Shown here piece by piece: positions 1 to 12,223 of a stretch of 64,000 nucleotides of DNA; position 1 is the stretch's first letter, and each line of letters starts with the position of its first letter. A model generated the notes under the pieces. The model saw only the letters and a program-made list of their open reading frames with translations, was not told where the DNA came from and searched no databases. Source of the DNA: Agapetus fuscipes (taxonomy: Eukaryota > Arthropoda > Insecta > Trichoptera > Glossosomatidae); the NCBI GenBank assembly GCA_951799405.1, contig OX637334.1:15500001-15564000 (forward strand), read 5' to 3'. Made by a program: the position numbers and the translations under genes.

Positions 1-80
1 AATGTTGTAAAAGGCTATAAAGCCGTTTATTCTTCTTAAATCAGCCCCCTTACCTGTTAAAATTTAATTTAAGTTAATTT

Positions 81-406
81 GACCGGTCCGTAGCTCAGTG
101 GTAACACTGCGGACTCTGAATGGGAAGGTTGTGGGTTCGATTCCCGGCAGAGCACAAAAAATATACCATTTATATTTTCAAATTTGCTCTTCGCTGGGTT
201 GAAAAATTCATAAAACCTTTATCAATGACCGGTCACCAAAAGGTCCATCCAGCCTTACAGCAACTGGGTCTTGCTTGAGTATTGGCGCTTTGTAGCGACG
301 ACCAAGCTCGTACACCTCTGCGGCACTACAACAAGTGTCATAGACCCCTAGAGTCTCTAGAATCTAGGGAGTCTCCCGCACAGGATTTCTTAAAAAAAAA
401 AAAAAA
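81..406 (+). mobile_element. SINE-1, full length, poly(A) tail type
   Basis: tRNA-derived SINE. The head at 81-155 has an A-box-like tagctcagtgg and a B-box-like ggttcgattcc. The body holds the family markers gctcttcgctgggttgaaaa and gaccggtcacc. This copy then carries a 3' module with ctcccgcacaggatttctt, ending in A15. The tRNA-like part cannot fold as a normal tRNA gene and is followed by SINE body, so it is not a functional tRNA. Confidence 0.85.
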
Positions 407-1578
407 TTAATAAACCTCTCTAAAAATAAGGGCAATGCTTATTTTTACCGTGGTGTGTTTTTGGATACATATAATGAAATATGTACTTAATAAGAAGCTA
501 GTCTGCGCCCTAATGATGTTTCAAATTACAATTTTGTAAATTAATTTGTTTTCAGTTTTGTTTTGAATTCTCTCCAGAATTAATTTGAAAGCTCGGTACA
601 CGAGTTTTTTACGCGTCTGAAGCTAATTTTTATTTTCACTTAAAAAAGTGATCATAATATCGTTTTCATTACATCAAATAACAGTCTAAGCTTAGGGGTA
701 AAAAAATAATTTATTAAAAACATTAAGAAAAATCAATACCTAAAAAATAATACAGTCCAGTGTCCTAGTAAAGAACAGTGCGTAAACTCACCTCATGTGT
801 AAATCTAAAAAAAAAACAAGTAGAAACATATTTATTTAAAAAAATAAAAAATATTTAATAAAAACATACCTTTTGAAATTCTCTCTTCAAAGTTAAATCC
901 TTTGGCTTAGAAGCGGTCTCAAAACAAACAAAGCCAAATGCGCAACGCTCGGTTTAACTTTATGTCCGTACATATGGAACGTGAGGTTTTGAAACCAGAC
1001 CGCATCCGGAATTTGCAAAGAAAGATACATAATGAGAGTTAAAAAAACAATAAAAGTTGGAGAGAAATATTAACATGAAAGTGTAGCACTTCATACACAT
1101 ACAGAAAAACGTACGTGTAAGTTCGCGATTACATATGCTGGATGCATATTACAAAACAATACTTCATGACAAACATAAGCCTGTTTGATGGTAGAATGCT
1201 TACATACGAGTACATCATTTTGATGGAGCGTGTTCTACTGGTGTCTTACTGGTGTTTACTCCGGAGGACTTCTACGTACGTTAGCGTCATACCACAATCA
1301 TAATATGAGTTAGATGCTTTTGGTAAATCATTGAAGTAGTTTCTTCAGCTACAATGCTTGGCGACATCATTAAGTCCTTGATCTTCTCGTGCAGGTATGA
1401 TGAAATAGAGTAATCTTGCAAAATGATTAAAAGAAACACGTAATTGAAAAATGTGATAAAGATAGCTCCTATTGAGTTTTCATACATTTTTTTAATGATT
1501 TATGTGATTTACACCATGGAAAGGCGTGTGCGGAATCTTTTATACTCGAGGTTTATCTAAATTTTTGGAAATATTAAT
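407..1578. other. AT-rich spacer, no recognised gene
   Basis: I see no exon, RNA gene or repeat family I can name. A 66-residue minus-strand frame at 1287-1487 has no recognisable domain and sits in low-complexity AT sequence. Confidence 0.5.
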
Positions 1579-1701
1579 GCCCGGTATTTTCAAAGATAGC
1601 ATATTATGTGACTTTAAACTGATAAAAAAAACTAACCACACAATTGACATAAGTGTGTCCTTTTCACTCAGTATACAGTTCATAAGTTGAAAATACCGGG
1701 C
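1579..1701. mobile_element. MITE family M1, copy 1
   Basis: Begins gcccggtattttcaa and ends with the inverted ttgaaaataccgggc. The interior shares atgtgactttaaactgataa with the second copy at 28048. Non-autonomous, with no coding capacity. Compatible with a PIF/Harbinger-type MITE judging from the TTA duplication at copy 2. Confidence 0.7.
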
Positions 1702-1842
1702 CCAAGTAAACCTTATCGGTAGTAAGACTTCAGTGGAAGGAAATATCGTAATGGGAATATTTGTCTGACGCCTTCGGTGGAATCGAACCTTAATCCTCTG
1801 GCTCAGATCGTAAGCACATCACCATCAACCGGAGCTTATGTT
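1702..1842 (-). mobile_element. SINE-2 remnant, degenerate
   Basis: Reverse complement of the SINE-2 head and early body: a ggtggaatcgaacc B-box complement, then a decayed A-box region ending near accgg. It directly abuts the M1 MITE. Confidence 0.55.
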
Positions 1843-1978
1843 TGTCATGAAGCATTCTTTAATGTACCCATGTACCTAGGGCACGTTTGAGGAATGGAAG
1901 ATACCACCTACTCTATCTTATCATTCAATAAAAAAAATACACTGAAAGAATCGCGTTTCAAAGTATACGACAATGATT

Positions 1979-2365
1979 TAAATAATTCATAGCCATGATG
2001 ATATCAAATCATTGATAAAAAATGGAAATAATAGAATAAGAAGATGACAAATGAAGAATTGGTTCAGTACCTCGGCTACACCTGTGACAGTGTCCTCCTG
2101 CACTGGGGGCTCCTCCGGGGTACTCTCCTCCACCACAAACACTCACACAATTCACCACACATAATGGAATGGCGACAGAGTTACAGTAACATGACAAGTT
2201 CTGGCATCTAGTGTACGTTTGATTTGACAGCTGATATGACAGGTGGCTGGGACAACACTCGGATGCTCTGTGGAAAGAAGGAAAGATATTAGATGGTATT
2301 CGAAGAATCTTATTGGTACAAATTTTGCAACAATAATGCACTCGTTCCAAATTTAAATAAATCAC
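1979..2365 (-). repeat. Unknown repeat B, copy 1
   Basis: About 390 bp shared with 33290-33650 and with 35084-35930. The conserved core includes tgtaactctgtcgccattcc and the g-rich stretch ggagagtaccccggaggagc (minus-strand reading). Frames stay open for about 118 codons here but differ between copies, and I recognise no protein domain. Probably part of an uncharacterised transposon; a duplicated exon is a weaker alternative. Confidence 0.6.
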
Positions 2366-2549
2366 AACGAATTAAATAACCTACTTGAATGATGAAATGT
2401 AAACAACAGAATAATCTCTGTAAAATAAATAACGTTCTCATTATTATTATTTTATTTTTTTATTCAAATTCGCGAAGAGAAATCGAGCCTTCTACCCTCT
2501 AGTTGCGAGTCAATACCTTTGTGATCTGTCTTGATTAATGTATTTAAAA

Positions 2550-2722
2550 TCTAAGTTGCAAGGACATATTAACATTTAAGATTCGCATAAAATTAATGTC
2601 AGACACGTGCAAGTTTGCGCTTACACATTTTGATTGCGTAATTGCGAAATAAAAACACAAATCTGAATTAGACGTACACCCTGCAACTTATGCCGCGCTT
2701 TCCTGAACACGATACTGATAGG
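2550..2722 (-). mobile_element. R element, degenerate, head-to-head with next copy
   Basis: Aligns to the R tail (aatctaagttgcaagg) and mid region (ctgcaacttatgccgcgctt). It runs head-to-head into the better preserved plus-strand copy that starts five bases on. Confidence 0.6.
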
Positions 2723-2726
2723 TTGG

Positions 2727-2991
2727 TTCCTTGACTTATAGGTTGGTATGCGGCTGACCACCCATACTGTGAAAAAATGGTTCACTTTGCCAATGTCACC
2801 CCTGTCTCAGGGAAGGACGGCAAGAGTTGCAGGGCTTATGTTCATTTGAGATGGGTTCTTACTTCTTATAATGTAGGTCCAAATGCGGCATGTGTTAGCG
2901 CAAAATTATACATGTCTGCTTGTGGGAATGCATTTAATATAAATCTTAAATGGTATATATCCTTGCAGCTTAGATTAGATTAGATTAGATT
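2727..2991 (+). mobile_element. R element, near complete (reference copy)
   Basis: Reference copy of the window's dominant repeat. The 5' part is ttccttgacttataggttgg; the core has tggttcactttgccaatgtc and agggaaggacggcaagagtt; the tail is (agatt)n after ttgcagctt. No terminal inverted repeats, variable short-repeat tail, many diverged copies on both strands: it behaves like a SINE-type retroposon, though no clear tRNA, 7SL or 5S head is visible. A 68-codon frame opening at 2777 crosses most of it. Confidence 0.85.
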
Positions 2992-3060
2992 GGATACTGA
3001 TACAGGAGTTTTACACGTATCAACCATTTTTGTGAAATTTCATAACAATAATGTGCTGTT

Positions 3061-3126
3061 CTATGGAATTGAACCCACAACCTTCCGATATCAAGTCTGA
3101 AAGTTTCTCACTGGACTACGACCGGA
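3061..3126 (-). mobile_element. SINE-1 head fragment
   Basis: Complement of the tRNA-like head: gaacccacaaccttcc (B box) to ctggactacgaccgg. Body and tail are missing. Confidence 0.6.
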
Positions 3127-3452
3127 TAACGGGATACCTGAAAGGAGGCTTAAGAGGAGGGCACATTGAATTTCTCATCTCCTTGAGCTTATTTAAAATT
3201 CAAAATGGCCGCTTTTGATTTATGGAAAGGCAGTTTTTTTAATTTATTCTTTAGGTGGGAGGACAGCCCCGAGGAGAACGTCTGTTTAATTAAGGTTAGA
3301 AAATCCAAATACGGTGTTTTAAAATATCACCCATGCTAAAATTGCTTAAGTATTCAAAATATACCATTCCATTCGGCATTTGTTTTATTTTTTACTTCTT
3401 CTTCAAAGTACCAATAGAAACACGCATAAATTGAAAGGTCTTGTATTTCTTA

Positions 3453-3526
3453 GAGTTTGATGGTACACACAGTGAAAGTCCATGTATTTATTTTTAAAAT
3501 AACACATTTTTAATTCACTTAAAATT
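3453..3526 (-). mobile_element. PLE terminal fragment
   Basis: Carries tttgatggtacacacagtga and agtccatg, the complement of the terminal motif found at the ends of the fold-back PLE copies at 14.5, 27.2 and 49.8 kb. Too short to show a target duplication. Confidence 0.5.
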
Positions 3527-3684
3527 GTAGGTCTTGAGTTCGATTCCCAGCTGAGTAGAAAAATAACTATTTGATCCAAAAGACCAATCGTCCATCGAAA
3601 CGTACATCAACTTTTCTATAGTGACTACCAAGCTCGCAGAGTGGTTTACACAAAAACAACGCTCAGCAAATAAAACATCATGGA
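3527..3684 (+). mobile_element. SINE-1, 5' truncated, L2-like tail
   Basis: Starts at the B box (gagttcgattccc), keeps a shortened body (ctatagtgactaccaagctc) and ends with acaaaaacaacgctcagc. That is the second type of SINE-1 tail, different from the poly(A) copy at 81-406. Confidence 0.65.
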
Positions 3685-4667
3685 GTTAGTTTATTTATTT
3701 TTTGTTCTGAAATAGTGATCCTGCTCTCCACCAGCTATTGTGTATATTTCCCACACATTATCGGGAAACTCCCTTGATCTTCCTTATCTTATCATACCCG
3801 CACATTCTTCATTACCCTCCTGATCTCTTCACAACCGAACAGTTGTCGGTATAAGCAACTAACCAGTACTAACTGTCAAGGGCATCCGCTTGTCCTGCAG
3901 GTAAGACATTGTCTCCAAAGGTGGATGAACCAATCCATATAACGGGCAACATGATAGGAAGAAGGCTACGGAAAAGCAAGCAAGTAAAGGAAATTTAAAA
4001 TGAATTATTTGTAGAAAATTCTAAATGGCCATATTAAAAACAATAAAAACATGATTGCCGATCTTCAATACAAACTGATTTTGAAAGTGAACTTCAAATT
4101 AACAAAATCCCTGCAACTTAGATTATTGATTAAAATGTACAGGATGACAAGGGTGTTTTCTAATACTCGACCCGTCTTAACCTTAAGGCGTCCGGAGAAA
4201 AAAGAAAATTAATTAAAAGGGAAAACGTTTTCTCGCAAAGGTGTTTGAGATTAAAGAAAATTTGCATTTTCCGAGATGTTGATAATGCAGAGTGTGTTTC
4301 CTTTTTCTTCTCATCATCTTTCATTTCCTCTCTAGCCCTTCAAATTTGAAAAAAAAGAATACATTTAATCTGGAAAATATACCTTAAAAAAGGAAAAAAG
4401 TAAATATTTATTTGGGTGAATTTCCAAATTTTAAAATTTCAGTAATCTTATGTTTACGTTATGGATTTAAACTGTGACTTTTAAAATAAAGGTTTTCTTA
4501 TTTCAAAAATTAAGAACAGATTTTGGCTCAATAAAATTTTGCTGTCGATTTTTTCGTCTGACAAAATTAGAAGATTTCCTTGTTAAGAAATGAACAATAA
4601 TGAGAGATCTACAATCCATAGTCTTCATCAAGGTAAGGTTTACTTTAAAATGTTTTTATTTTTTGAC

Positions 4668-4912
4668 TTATAGGTTGGTATGAGGCTGAACACCCATTCT
4701 GTAAAAAATGGTTCACTTGGCCAATGTCACCCCTGTTTTAGGGAAGGTCGGCAAGAGTTGCAGGGCCTACGTCCATTTGAGAATTGGGTTTTTATATTGT
4801 AGGTCCACATGCGGCATGTGTGAGCGCGAAATTATGCGTGTCTGCTTGTGGGAATGCATTTAATATGAATCTCAAATGATACATATCCTTGCAGCTTAGA
4901 TTTAGATTGTAT
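4668..4912 (+). mobile_element. R element, complete
   Basis: Starts at ttgacttataggttggtatg and ends in gcagcttagatttagatt. The tail unit is agattt rather than agatt. Confidence 0.8.
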
Positions 4913-4984
4913 TTAATTAAGTTTGCCAATAATTATTTTTGACATCTAAAATTTTCACTATAAAAATTTCAGGTTGAAAATTAC

Positions 4985-5110
4985 TTCATTTTTTCAAATC
5001 CTTTTACAATCTCGCTTATTTGATCGATCCATTATTTTCTAATTCTTCCCTTTCCACACACACCTTTGACATTCTATTTATACCTCTTTTTTACAATCGT
5101 TCATTTTTCA
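4985..5110 (-). pseudogene. RTE-like LINE C-terminus, decayed
   Basis: A minus-strand reading gives VKGVCGKGRIRK, stop, WIDQISEIVKG, matching the GRGRPRKVWMDQIFEIANE block of the better copy at 17169-17808. Stops and frameshifts show it is dead. It lies between two R copies. Confidence 0.45.
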
Positions 5111-5146
5111 TTCTTTTCTCCTAACCATCTCATTGTACAAACAAGC

Positions 5147-5378
5147 AAGGATATGTATCATTTGAGATTCATATTAAATGCATTCCCACAAGCAGACACG
5201 CATAATTTCGCGCTCACACATGCCGCATGTAGACCTACATTATAAAAACCCAATCTCAAATGAACATAAGCCCTGCAACTCTTGCCGTCCTTCCCTGAAA
5301 CAGGGGTGACATTGGCAAAGTGAACCATTTTTTACAGTATGGGTGGTCAGCCGCATACCAACCTATGAGTCAAGGAAC
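5147..5378 (-). mobile_element. R element, complete but tailless
   Basis: Complement of R from gcaaggatatgtatc to acctatgagtcaagg. The short-repeat tail is absent at the 3' side. Confidence 0.75.
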
Positions 5379-5379
5379 T

Positions 5380-6040
5380 CTCATATTTTCGTTTATTCCG
5401 CACTCATTCATAAGTCAAACCATTAAGGACCATATCATTCAGAGTAGGCGTGCATTTGCAGTAAATTATTCGTACCGTACATAGGTACTTCTTTATATAA
5501 ATACATTGGTAAATATTAAAACAAATCCCATTAGAAACATGGCCACATTTTGCTGTACAGCGTAGATCTAAAGATTATAAAATTTTGAGTTATTTATTAA
5601 AACTCTGATAAGTAACTTAAGTATTAATTTATATGAGACCTTCATGTATAAGGCTTAATTTTTTAAACCATTTTTCAATTTTATTTATGCATGTATGTCC
5701 GACATATTATCAAGATTTTGTTATATATTAGAACTTAATAAGGTTAACCTTTTAAAGAAAAGTATAAAAAAATTTTTTGACCAAATAATAAATTAAGATT
5801 ATTATCAAGCGCGTACGTAAACATAGAGGCCAATTTCATAGTTCTCCGTATTTTTTTTTTAAATCTTCATCAACCACATTTTGAATTCAAATCAATTTTT
5901 GAAGTAGAAAAGCAAAATTACCGTCCACAGTCTATCGATTTACACTTTAGAGTTGAAATCTGAAGTTAGTGAGTTTAAGCCCTAGCGGATCAAACAAAAA
6001 TCGTTTTGGTTTCTCAGAGAAAAAAAATTACGGAGGAGAA
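5380..6040. other. AT-rich spacer
   Basis: No gene or repeat family recognised. Confidence 0.4.
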
Positions 6041-6044
6041 TAAA

Positions 6045-6180
6045 ATGTGCAACTTATCGAAGACCTTTTCCAAAGGTTCACCTGACCTCGAAGCAACTGG
6101 GTATTGCTTGAGAGTGCTCTTTAGTACCGACAAAGCTTGCAAAGGGCTTTTGAGGAATGATTCACAAATCACACAGAAAC
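6045..6180 (+). mobile_element. SINE-1 body and L2-like tail, headless
   Basis: Matches body markers (gcaactgggtattgcttgag, ccgacaaagcttgcaaaggg) and the start of the tgatt-cacaaa tail, without the tRNA-like head. Confidence 0.6.
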
Positions 6181-6212
6181 GCGGTAGCCAATAATGCTCA
6201 AATATGTCTTAT

Positions 6213-6443
6213 CTAACCTAATCTAAGTTGCAAAGATATGTAAAATTAAGCATTCACATTTTCACAAGCAGACACGTAAAAGTTCGCTTTTTAACATGAC
6301 GCATGTAGACTGAAATTATAAAAACCCAAATCTCAAATGAACATACACCCTTTAACTCTTACCGACCTTCCCTGAAACAGGGCAAAGTGAACCATTTTTT
6401 ACAGCATGGGTGGTCAGCTGCATACCAACCTATAAGTCTTGGA
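6213..6443 (-). mobile_element. R element, complete
   Basis: From ctaatctaagttgcaaag to aacctataagtcttgg. Internal deletion around the acaggggtgacattggc block. Confidence 0.75.
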
Positions 6444-6479
6444 ACGATATGTAAAAAATATTATTGTTTTTTTTCATGG

Positions 6480-8340
6480 TGACGAGCTCCAAATCATGAA
6501 GAAATGTCTCTGTTTTTAAACTTGAAGGATGAGCTCAATAAAAACTAGACTGTCTATCTTTTGTTCAACCGCCAAAAAATCAGGTGTTTACCATAAGGCT
6601 TTTATTACAGCGAAAAATAGCTTGCCGAAAAGGCAATATCATTTGGAATGATAAGTTTCATTCCCCCTCCACATGATAATTCAACATTCATCATTCTTGC
6701 GTGATACTTTTTAAGTTGGATTTCCATGCAGATTCTTGAGCTTTACGTGTAACACTTGCGCTTGCCATTTTTGCCTGAGAGTAAGTTTTTAATTTGCCAC
6801 GTAAATTTTATTGCCAAGCAAAAGCTTTTGAATACTGTTCATGCGCTTTACCCAACGAGAAGTTTGAAGAGATCGCAGTAAGTTTTACAGAATGCAAAAT
6901 TATCATTATCAAAGTCTATTAACACTTTAAATGAATGTGCTCATTTCTTAGGGTTTCAGTCAAATTGACTTCAAAACAAATGAAGCCGACACTGAGCTGT
7001 AGCTGTAACTGCAACGCTGACACTGTTTCACCACGAGGTGACCAGAATCTCTGTCGAATCTCCTTCACTTATTCCTATCCTGACATTCTTCTCTCAGTTC
7101 ATTCACATCCAACGCGTTGATTACGGCATGCCTCATCAAACACAATAGTCAAGTCTTTTGATGATGAGGTACTGTTACCAAACAAAAAATACATGTTTTG
7201 ATTAATTTGAAGAATTAATTAATAAGAATTAAAAATTACGATTTATTCATGTACTGAAATATTCAATCTGTTTATCTCAAACTTTGTCTCTAACAATTCC
7301 TTTGTAGATACTGTAGAATGTAGGTTATCGTGTGCCGTCACTACTTTTTTGTCTACGTCAAATGTGCGGACTCTACTCTACAATACAAATTTATGATCTT
7401 ACTCTATTCTACAAAGATACTGAAAATTAAGTTAAATCTCTGTTCCAATTTTATATATGTATCTTCGTATTTCCGTCCTTTTAGCTCGTTTTATGAAGGT
7501 AGTGAGTAGGTTTGATTTTTGGAGGACCTAAAAAAAAACTTTTTTCCAGTAATCGGCTGCTGAAAGTAGCTTAGCTGAAAGAAAGTTTATTTGTTTAGGC
7601 ACCCAGATTTAATATAGAACTATTCAATAATGAATAAATGTAACAATCATTATTTAAGTACGTATTTTTTTCAAGCTTTCCACGCCTGAGACACAGGTTT
7701 TCTTAGTTTAGGCACACGTATTATTTTCTTACTTTAGAGAAAAAAAGCTGCACCTTATCTTGTGTAAATCACTTTTTATGAATAAATTAATATTATTATT
7801 ATCCTGTAAAAGATACGTGTAAGAGTGCCAAGCAAGAGTGAGACTCTGCAGAGGGCATTTCATAATATCGTGGACTTACGTTTTTATTGAGCAGCCTTTG
7901 AAAGGCTCCGCTGGTCGTTAGAAAGGCTTCCGAGGACTCGGAAGGCAGACCGGCAATGTCTTTTATGACGCTTCCGGTATTTCGGCGATTTGAAAGCTTT
8001 GCAAGTTTGCTTTCTATCATTTTTAATATTGTTGTATTTGATTTAGGTGTTTTTATTATATTTATTTGCCATATTTAATACGAGCTTCTGTGTGATATAT
8101 TGGTTTTTATGTGATTAACAGGTTCATAATTTTTTGGTTTGTGTATTAACACTATTGCATGTGATATATGGGCTTTTATGTGATTCATATGTTTAGAATT
8201 TTAATGATTTGTGTTTTAACTGATAATTCATTATTAATCATTATTTTGAATAACAAGTATTCTATATTTATAACGCTCTTTTATTTTCACTCTTTTTATA
8301 TTTTTAAAATACTATCAAAGATTGAAGATTAAAGTTTTAT
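6480..8340. other. Spacer with no recognised gene
   Basis: Mostly AT-rich. Two less AT-rich islands (about 6930-7130 and 7800-8020) carry 61-73-codon frames without recognisable domains. The second is followed, on its minus strand, by (TAA)n-like sequence, as at the 3' ends of some LINEs, but I cannot assign it. Confidence 0.4.
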
Positions 8341-8384
8341 GCACGTCTATTAGCAAACAACAACAAAAATATTGCATACATGCT

Positions 8385-8497
8385 TACAAAAGCTTTGTAA
8401 TTTTTGTCACCTTTCCGTGGAACCGGAATGAGATTGACAAAAGTAAAACAATTTTTACAGCATGGGTGGTCACCGTCAAACCAACCCATACTCTAAA
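8385..8497 (-). mobile_element. R element 5' fragment, diverged
   Basis: Keeps tttacagcatgggtggtcac and accaacccata in complement. Head-to-head with the next R copy. Confidence 0.5.
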
Positions 8498-8591
8498 CAA
8501 ATACCACTATTGCGGCAAGAGTTGCAAAAATTATGGTTCTTCAAGGTTCATTATTTTTTTGAGTATTTTCTTGGATATCCTATTGAATAGT

Positions 8592-8830
8592 AGGTCGTGA
8601 GGCTGACCACTCATCCAGAATGTTTTTTTTTCACTAATGCTTAGTTAGCCCCTATTGAAGGGAACGGCTATAAGAGTTGCACGGCTTATATTCATATTTT
8701 CGAGTTCCATATTTTCTTAATAATGAGTAAAACCAAGTTATGTGAAAGCGCGAACTTCGCACACTTTATCGTGTGTATGTATGAAGTAAATCTAAAATTT
8801 GCATAATATTTTGCAACTGAAATCATAGTT
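8592..8830 (+). mobile_element. R element, strongly diverged
   Basis: gtgaggctgaccactcatcc, then aagagttgcacggcttatat and gtgaaagcgcgaactt, ending at ttgcaact. One of the oldest-looking copies. Confidence 0.55.
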
Positions 8831-9263
8831 TTTTGAAGCATATTTTTTTCTTTTATTTGAACAGCAAAGTTGGTTAAGTTAATAATATAAGTTCAGCTGT
8901 GCACAATAGTCTAGTTAAAAATGGAATAAAACCCCTTTTTTCAGTTCAATGAAAATTATAAAAAAGATGCAAAAAATTTGGACTGCATAAAAGCACTTTT
9001 ATTCAATCGAAATTAATTCGTTTAACTACAAACCAATGAAAGCAAACAAACAAATGAACGAACAAAACATTTATTCCAGCCTTTGAACAAAATCGTTTGA
9101 ACTGCCATATTAAAAAAAAACACCTACATCTTTTTAGTACGAGTATAATACTCGTATTACGTGGGCGGTGTTAATGAGAATATTGTTGTTGACTTCTTAT
9201 GAGCTTAATGTGTTTGATAATAATAGTAAAATGAGTAAAATACAACATCTCAACAAAAAAATC

Positions 9264-9368
9264 ATGTTAAAAACTTGTGATCGGACGTTATATTCTGGCG
9301 TTTGGACTTGTTATTGGAAAGTAGTGGGTTCGATTTCCGGCGAAGCATAAAAAACTTTTTGTTTTCAA
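9264..9368 (+). mobile_element. SINE-1 head, degenerate
   Basis: Retains agtgggttcgatttccggcg (B box) and the following aaaa-tttgttttcaaat body start; the A box is decayed. Confidence 0.5.
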
Positions 9369-9839
9369 ATAATCAGCAACAGAAACGTGAGCTTCTGCCT
9401 TAGCTGATTCTGACTAAGCTGGAAGATATCAACCGAGAAGGAGATGCATAGGAGATCTTATTGAGCATAACTATTGCCCTCCTTACAGTCATAACCCTAG
9501 CTACGTTAGTCCTGCATCTTGGGAGTAGCAATAGTCTATGCTCATTTTGCCTACAATAATTATCCATACCCCGAGTATACATCATTCCATGAATCTGACC
9601 CGGATTGTGTAAATCTAAAATGTATGGAATATACGACGCGACGGTGCTCATAGAGAGTGATTTATTTTTCATACAATTTTTGATATACGTAATGTTTTTA
9701 TATTAAGTCCTCTGGAACATACAGACTGCTTTCTTCCATAAAAGCACGATTTAATTTTTTTAAATGTTATTTAGTACAAAATAATGTGTATAGAATAAAT
9801 AAACCTAGATTACCCACTTTTAAAATAAACTAGAACCCT

Positions 9840-10230
9840 GCCATGTTTCAATATGCTGCCAACTTTTTGAAACATTTTTGTCCAGATATTTATCGGAAAT
9901 TTTCCCCAGAATTTGGGGATTTACGTACGCTTTAACAATGTTTTTCCCGATAAGGTGCGGTGCGTGCAGCAGACCGGAAAACCCCTTTTTTTGTTGGCAA
10001 CTCTGAAAAACGGATTACACGACAATTTTGGGATATTGCCAATACAGCTGAACTTCAACATTCGTCGGAAATGTTTAATCGAAATTCGAAGCATTTTTGT
10101 CTCACTCTTGGGGTCTTTAATTGGAAACAAACCTCCCCTTATGGTTCTTCACACACCTCTGTTCTACAACCAATATAAATTTCTGTCTTTTTGTACAACC
10201 TCATCTTACATCAGTGACGAAAAATAAAAA
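9840..10230. other. Less AT-rich island with overlapping open frames
   Basis: Frames of 104 and 72 codons on plus and 69 on minus overlap here. None has a recognisable motif. Inverted words (gctgccaactttttgaaac / gttggcaactc) hint at a transposon rather than a gene. Unassigned. Confidence 0.3.
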
Positions 10231-10271
10231 GTAAAATTATTCAATGTTTTAATAATTTTCCTTTACCAAAA

Positions 10272-10567
10272 GTCCACTCGATAGCTCAGTTGGTAGAATG
10301 CTTGCGTTCCATGCTGAGAGCTCGGATTCGAACCTCACCCAAGGTGTAAGAAATGATATCGCGTTTCGGTGTTTATTTCAAACCCAAAATAAAATACCGA
10401 CAAGGCTTACTCAGCCTTCACAAGAAATGAGTACCAGCCCCCTGGAATTCTGGGAAAACCCCACTTCAACTGAAGTGATTGGTGGAAGACCGGTCCCTTA
10501 CCTGTAAAAATAAAAAGGTTTCAATCACCACATGCGTCCCCTTCGGCGAAAACGCTGCTAAAAATAC
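10272..10567 (+). mobile_element. SINE-2, nearly full length
   Basis: tRNA-like head with A box tagctcagttggtagaatgc and B box-like ggattcgaacc. The body has ttcggtgtttatttcaaacc and cagccttcacaagaaatgag, ending at acactatatgtg. Flows directly into a SINE-1 3' part, giving a fused element. Confidence 0.8.
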
Positions 10568-10730
10568 ACTATATGTGGGCCTTGGTAAAGGACCATTTAG
10601 CTTTTCGTTTACTGGGACTTGAGAATTGGCGCATTCTATAGCGACGACCAAGCTAACAGAGGGCTCTAGGGGTGTGAGACGAAAAAAAACGGCGCTCAGG
10701 AAAAAAAATCTATCATTATTATTATTTAAT
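10568..10730 (+). mobile_element. SINE-1 3' part fused to SINE-2
   Basis: From ggacttgagaattggcgc through gcgacgaccaagct to aacggcgctcagg and an (att)n run. It lacks a head and continues in the same orientation from the SINE-2 end, so the pair could have moved as one composite. Confidence 0.65.
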
Positions 10731-10734
10731 GTTC

Positions 10735-10978
10735 CTTGACTTATAGGCTGGTATGCGGCTGACCACCCATCCTGTAAAAATGGTTCACTTTGCCAATGTT
10801 ACAGAGAAGGACTGCAAGAGTTGTAGGGTGTATGTTCATTTGAGATATGGTTTTTATGTTGAAGGTTCACATGAGGCATGTGCAAGCGCGAACTTGTACG
10901 TGTCTGGTTGTGAGAATGCATGTAATGTGAATCTCCAATGTAACATATCTTTGCAACTTAGATTAGATTAGATTAGAT
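10735..10978 (+). mobile_element. R element, complete, 72-codon frame open
   Basis: Lacks a few bases after tgccaatgt, and the frame remains open despite the deletion. Tail (agatt)4. Closest in sequence to the copy at 39921. Confidence 0.85.
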
Positions 10979-11599
10979 ATGTGTTCAATAGTAATATGCA
11001 GATTTAATAAATAAAAAAAATACACGTGTTGCTTGTAAATGGGTAAAACTAAGATGTCATTATTTTAAAAAGAATTAGATAAGTCTCTTTTTATCTTAAT
11101 CCATATATTTACAGTTCATGAAAACATGAAAACAAAAACATACATGAACCATTTTTATACGTCAATCAAATCATATGATTGCTGAGGTCGCACTTTTATA
11201 TCGAGCCTTTTACACGTATCATCTTCCACATAAATTTCACAGTATTTTCCATTGAATTAAAGGGTAGCTGATTGCTTAGGACTGCACATAATTTATTGTG
11301 TGTTTGAATAAAGCGGATCAAATGATATCTAATTTTCATTTTATAGTAATTTTAAGTTTATTCCATCGTCCTCTATTAGTTAACGTCTTAGATTTGATAT
11401 GAGAAGGTATTGGGATAGATTCTCACAACAGCTTCAATCAATATCGTTAAAAAAACACAAGAAAATGCGCATATATTTAAACTTATTATTACATTATAGA
11501 AGAAGAGGTCGATCGTGGCTAGTGGAGCCTATTGATTTTCAAAATTAAGCACCCCAAGCACTTCAGTGGAAATGGAGGTGCTTTAAAAAAACAGCAGGT

Positions 11600-11758
11600 T
11601 CTTACTTGAATTGTGAATTTGGGTAAACCTTACCGGTACTATGATTTTGGGTTTGAAGTACACGTCGAAAAGGTGTATCATATCCGACACCCTTGGGGGG
11701 ATCAAACCCTATCCATTGGCTTTGAACGTTAGCTTGAAACCTGAGCCATCGACCAGAC
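11600..11758 (-). mobile_element. SINE-2 5' half
   Basis: Complement of body (ggtaaaccttaccggtacta, gggtttgaagtacac) and of a decayed tRNA-like head ending gagccatcgaccagac. Confidence 0.6.
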
Positions 11759-12223
11759 TAGATAAGTATTTTTTTTTAAATATCCAACTACGTAAATTTT
11801 AAAGATCGGTCACAAAGGTTCATTGCAACTCCAAAGTTCCAGCTACATTTAAGTACATAACGATAATCTAAGTTGTAATCATTTTTTTAAGCACTCATCA
11901 TCCTTTCATCACGTAAAACTGTTAGTGTTGTCTGTTGAGAATATCCTCGGCGGAATTCCCCATTGTGTTTTACGGTCGGTGTGGGACTGCCGACACTAAA
12001 GATAAAACAAGCCTTTTTACGTTTACAACGGATTCCGCACGTATATTTTACAGAGGCCATAAACAAAGAATGACTTTTCCCCACACACGCGTGTACATGT
12101 TTTAGAATTGTAACGAAACTAAACTGCATATATAGATCAACTGCTTACCACGTTGTCCCCCAATGCATCCCAAATGTGCAAAATGGCGCGTGGAATCTAT
12201 TATTATTTATAGATAAGGTATGT

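Noticed and set aside
81..155. Functional tRNA gene (also considered at 10272, 32552, 47205, 63519 and their minus-strand equivalents)
   Set aside because: A- and B-box-like words are present, but the acceptor stem does not close and each is followed by a shared repeat body and tail: SINE heads, not tRNA genes.
2009..2365. Cysteine-rich 118-codon frame as a secreted protein
   Set aside because: Lies in repeat B; the frame and cysteines are not kept between the three copies.
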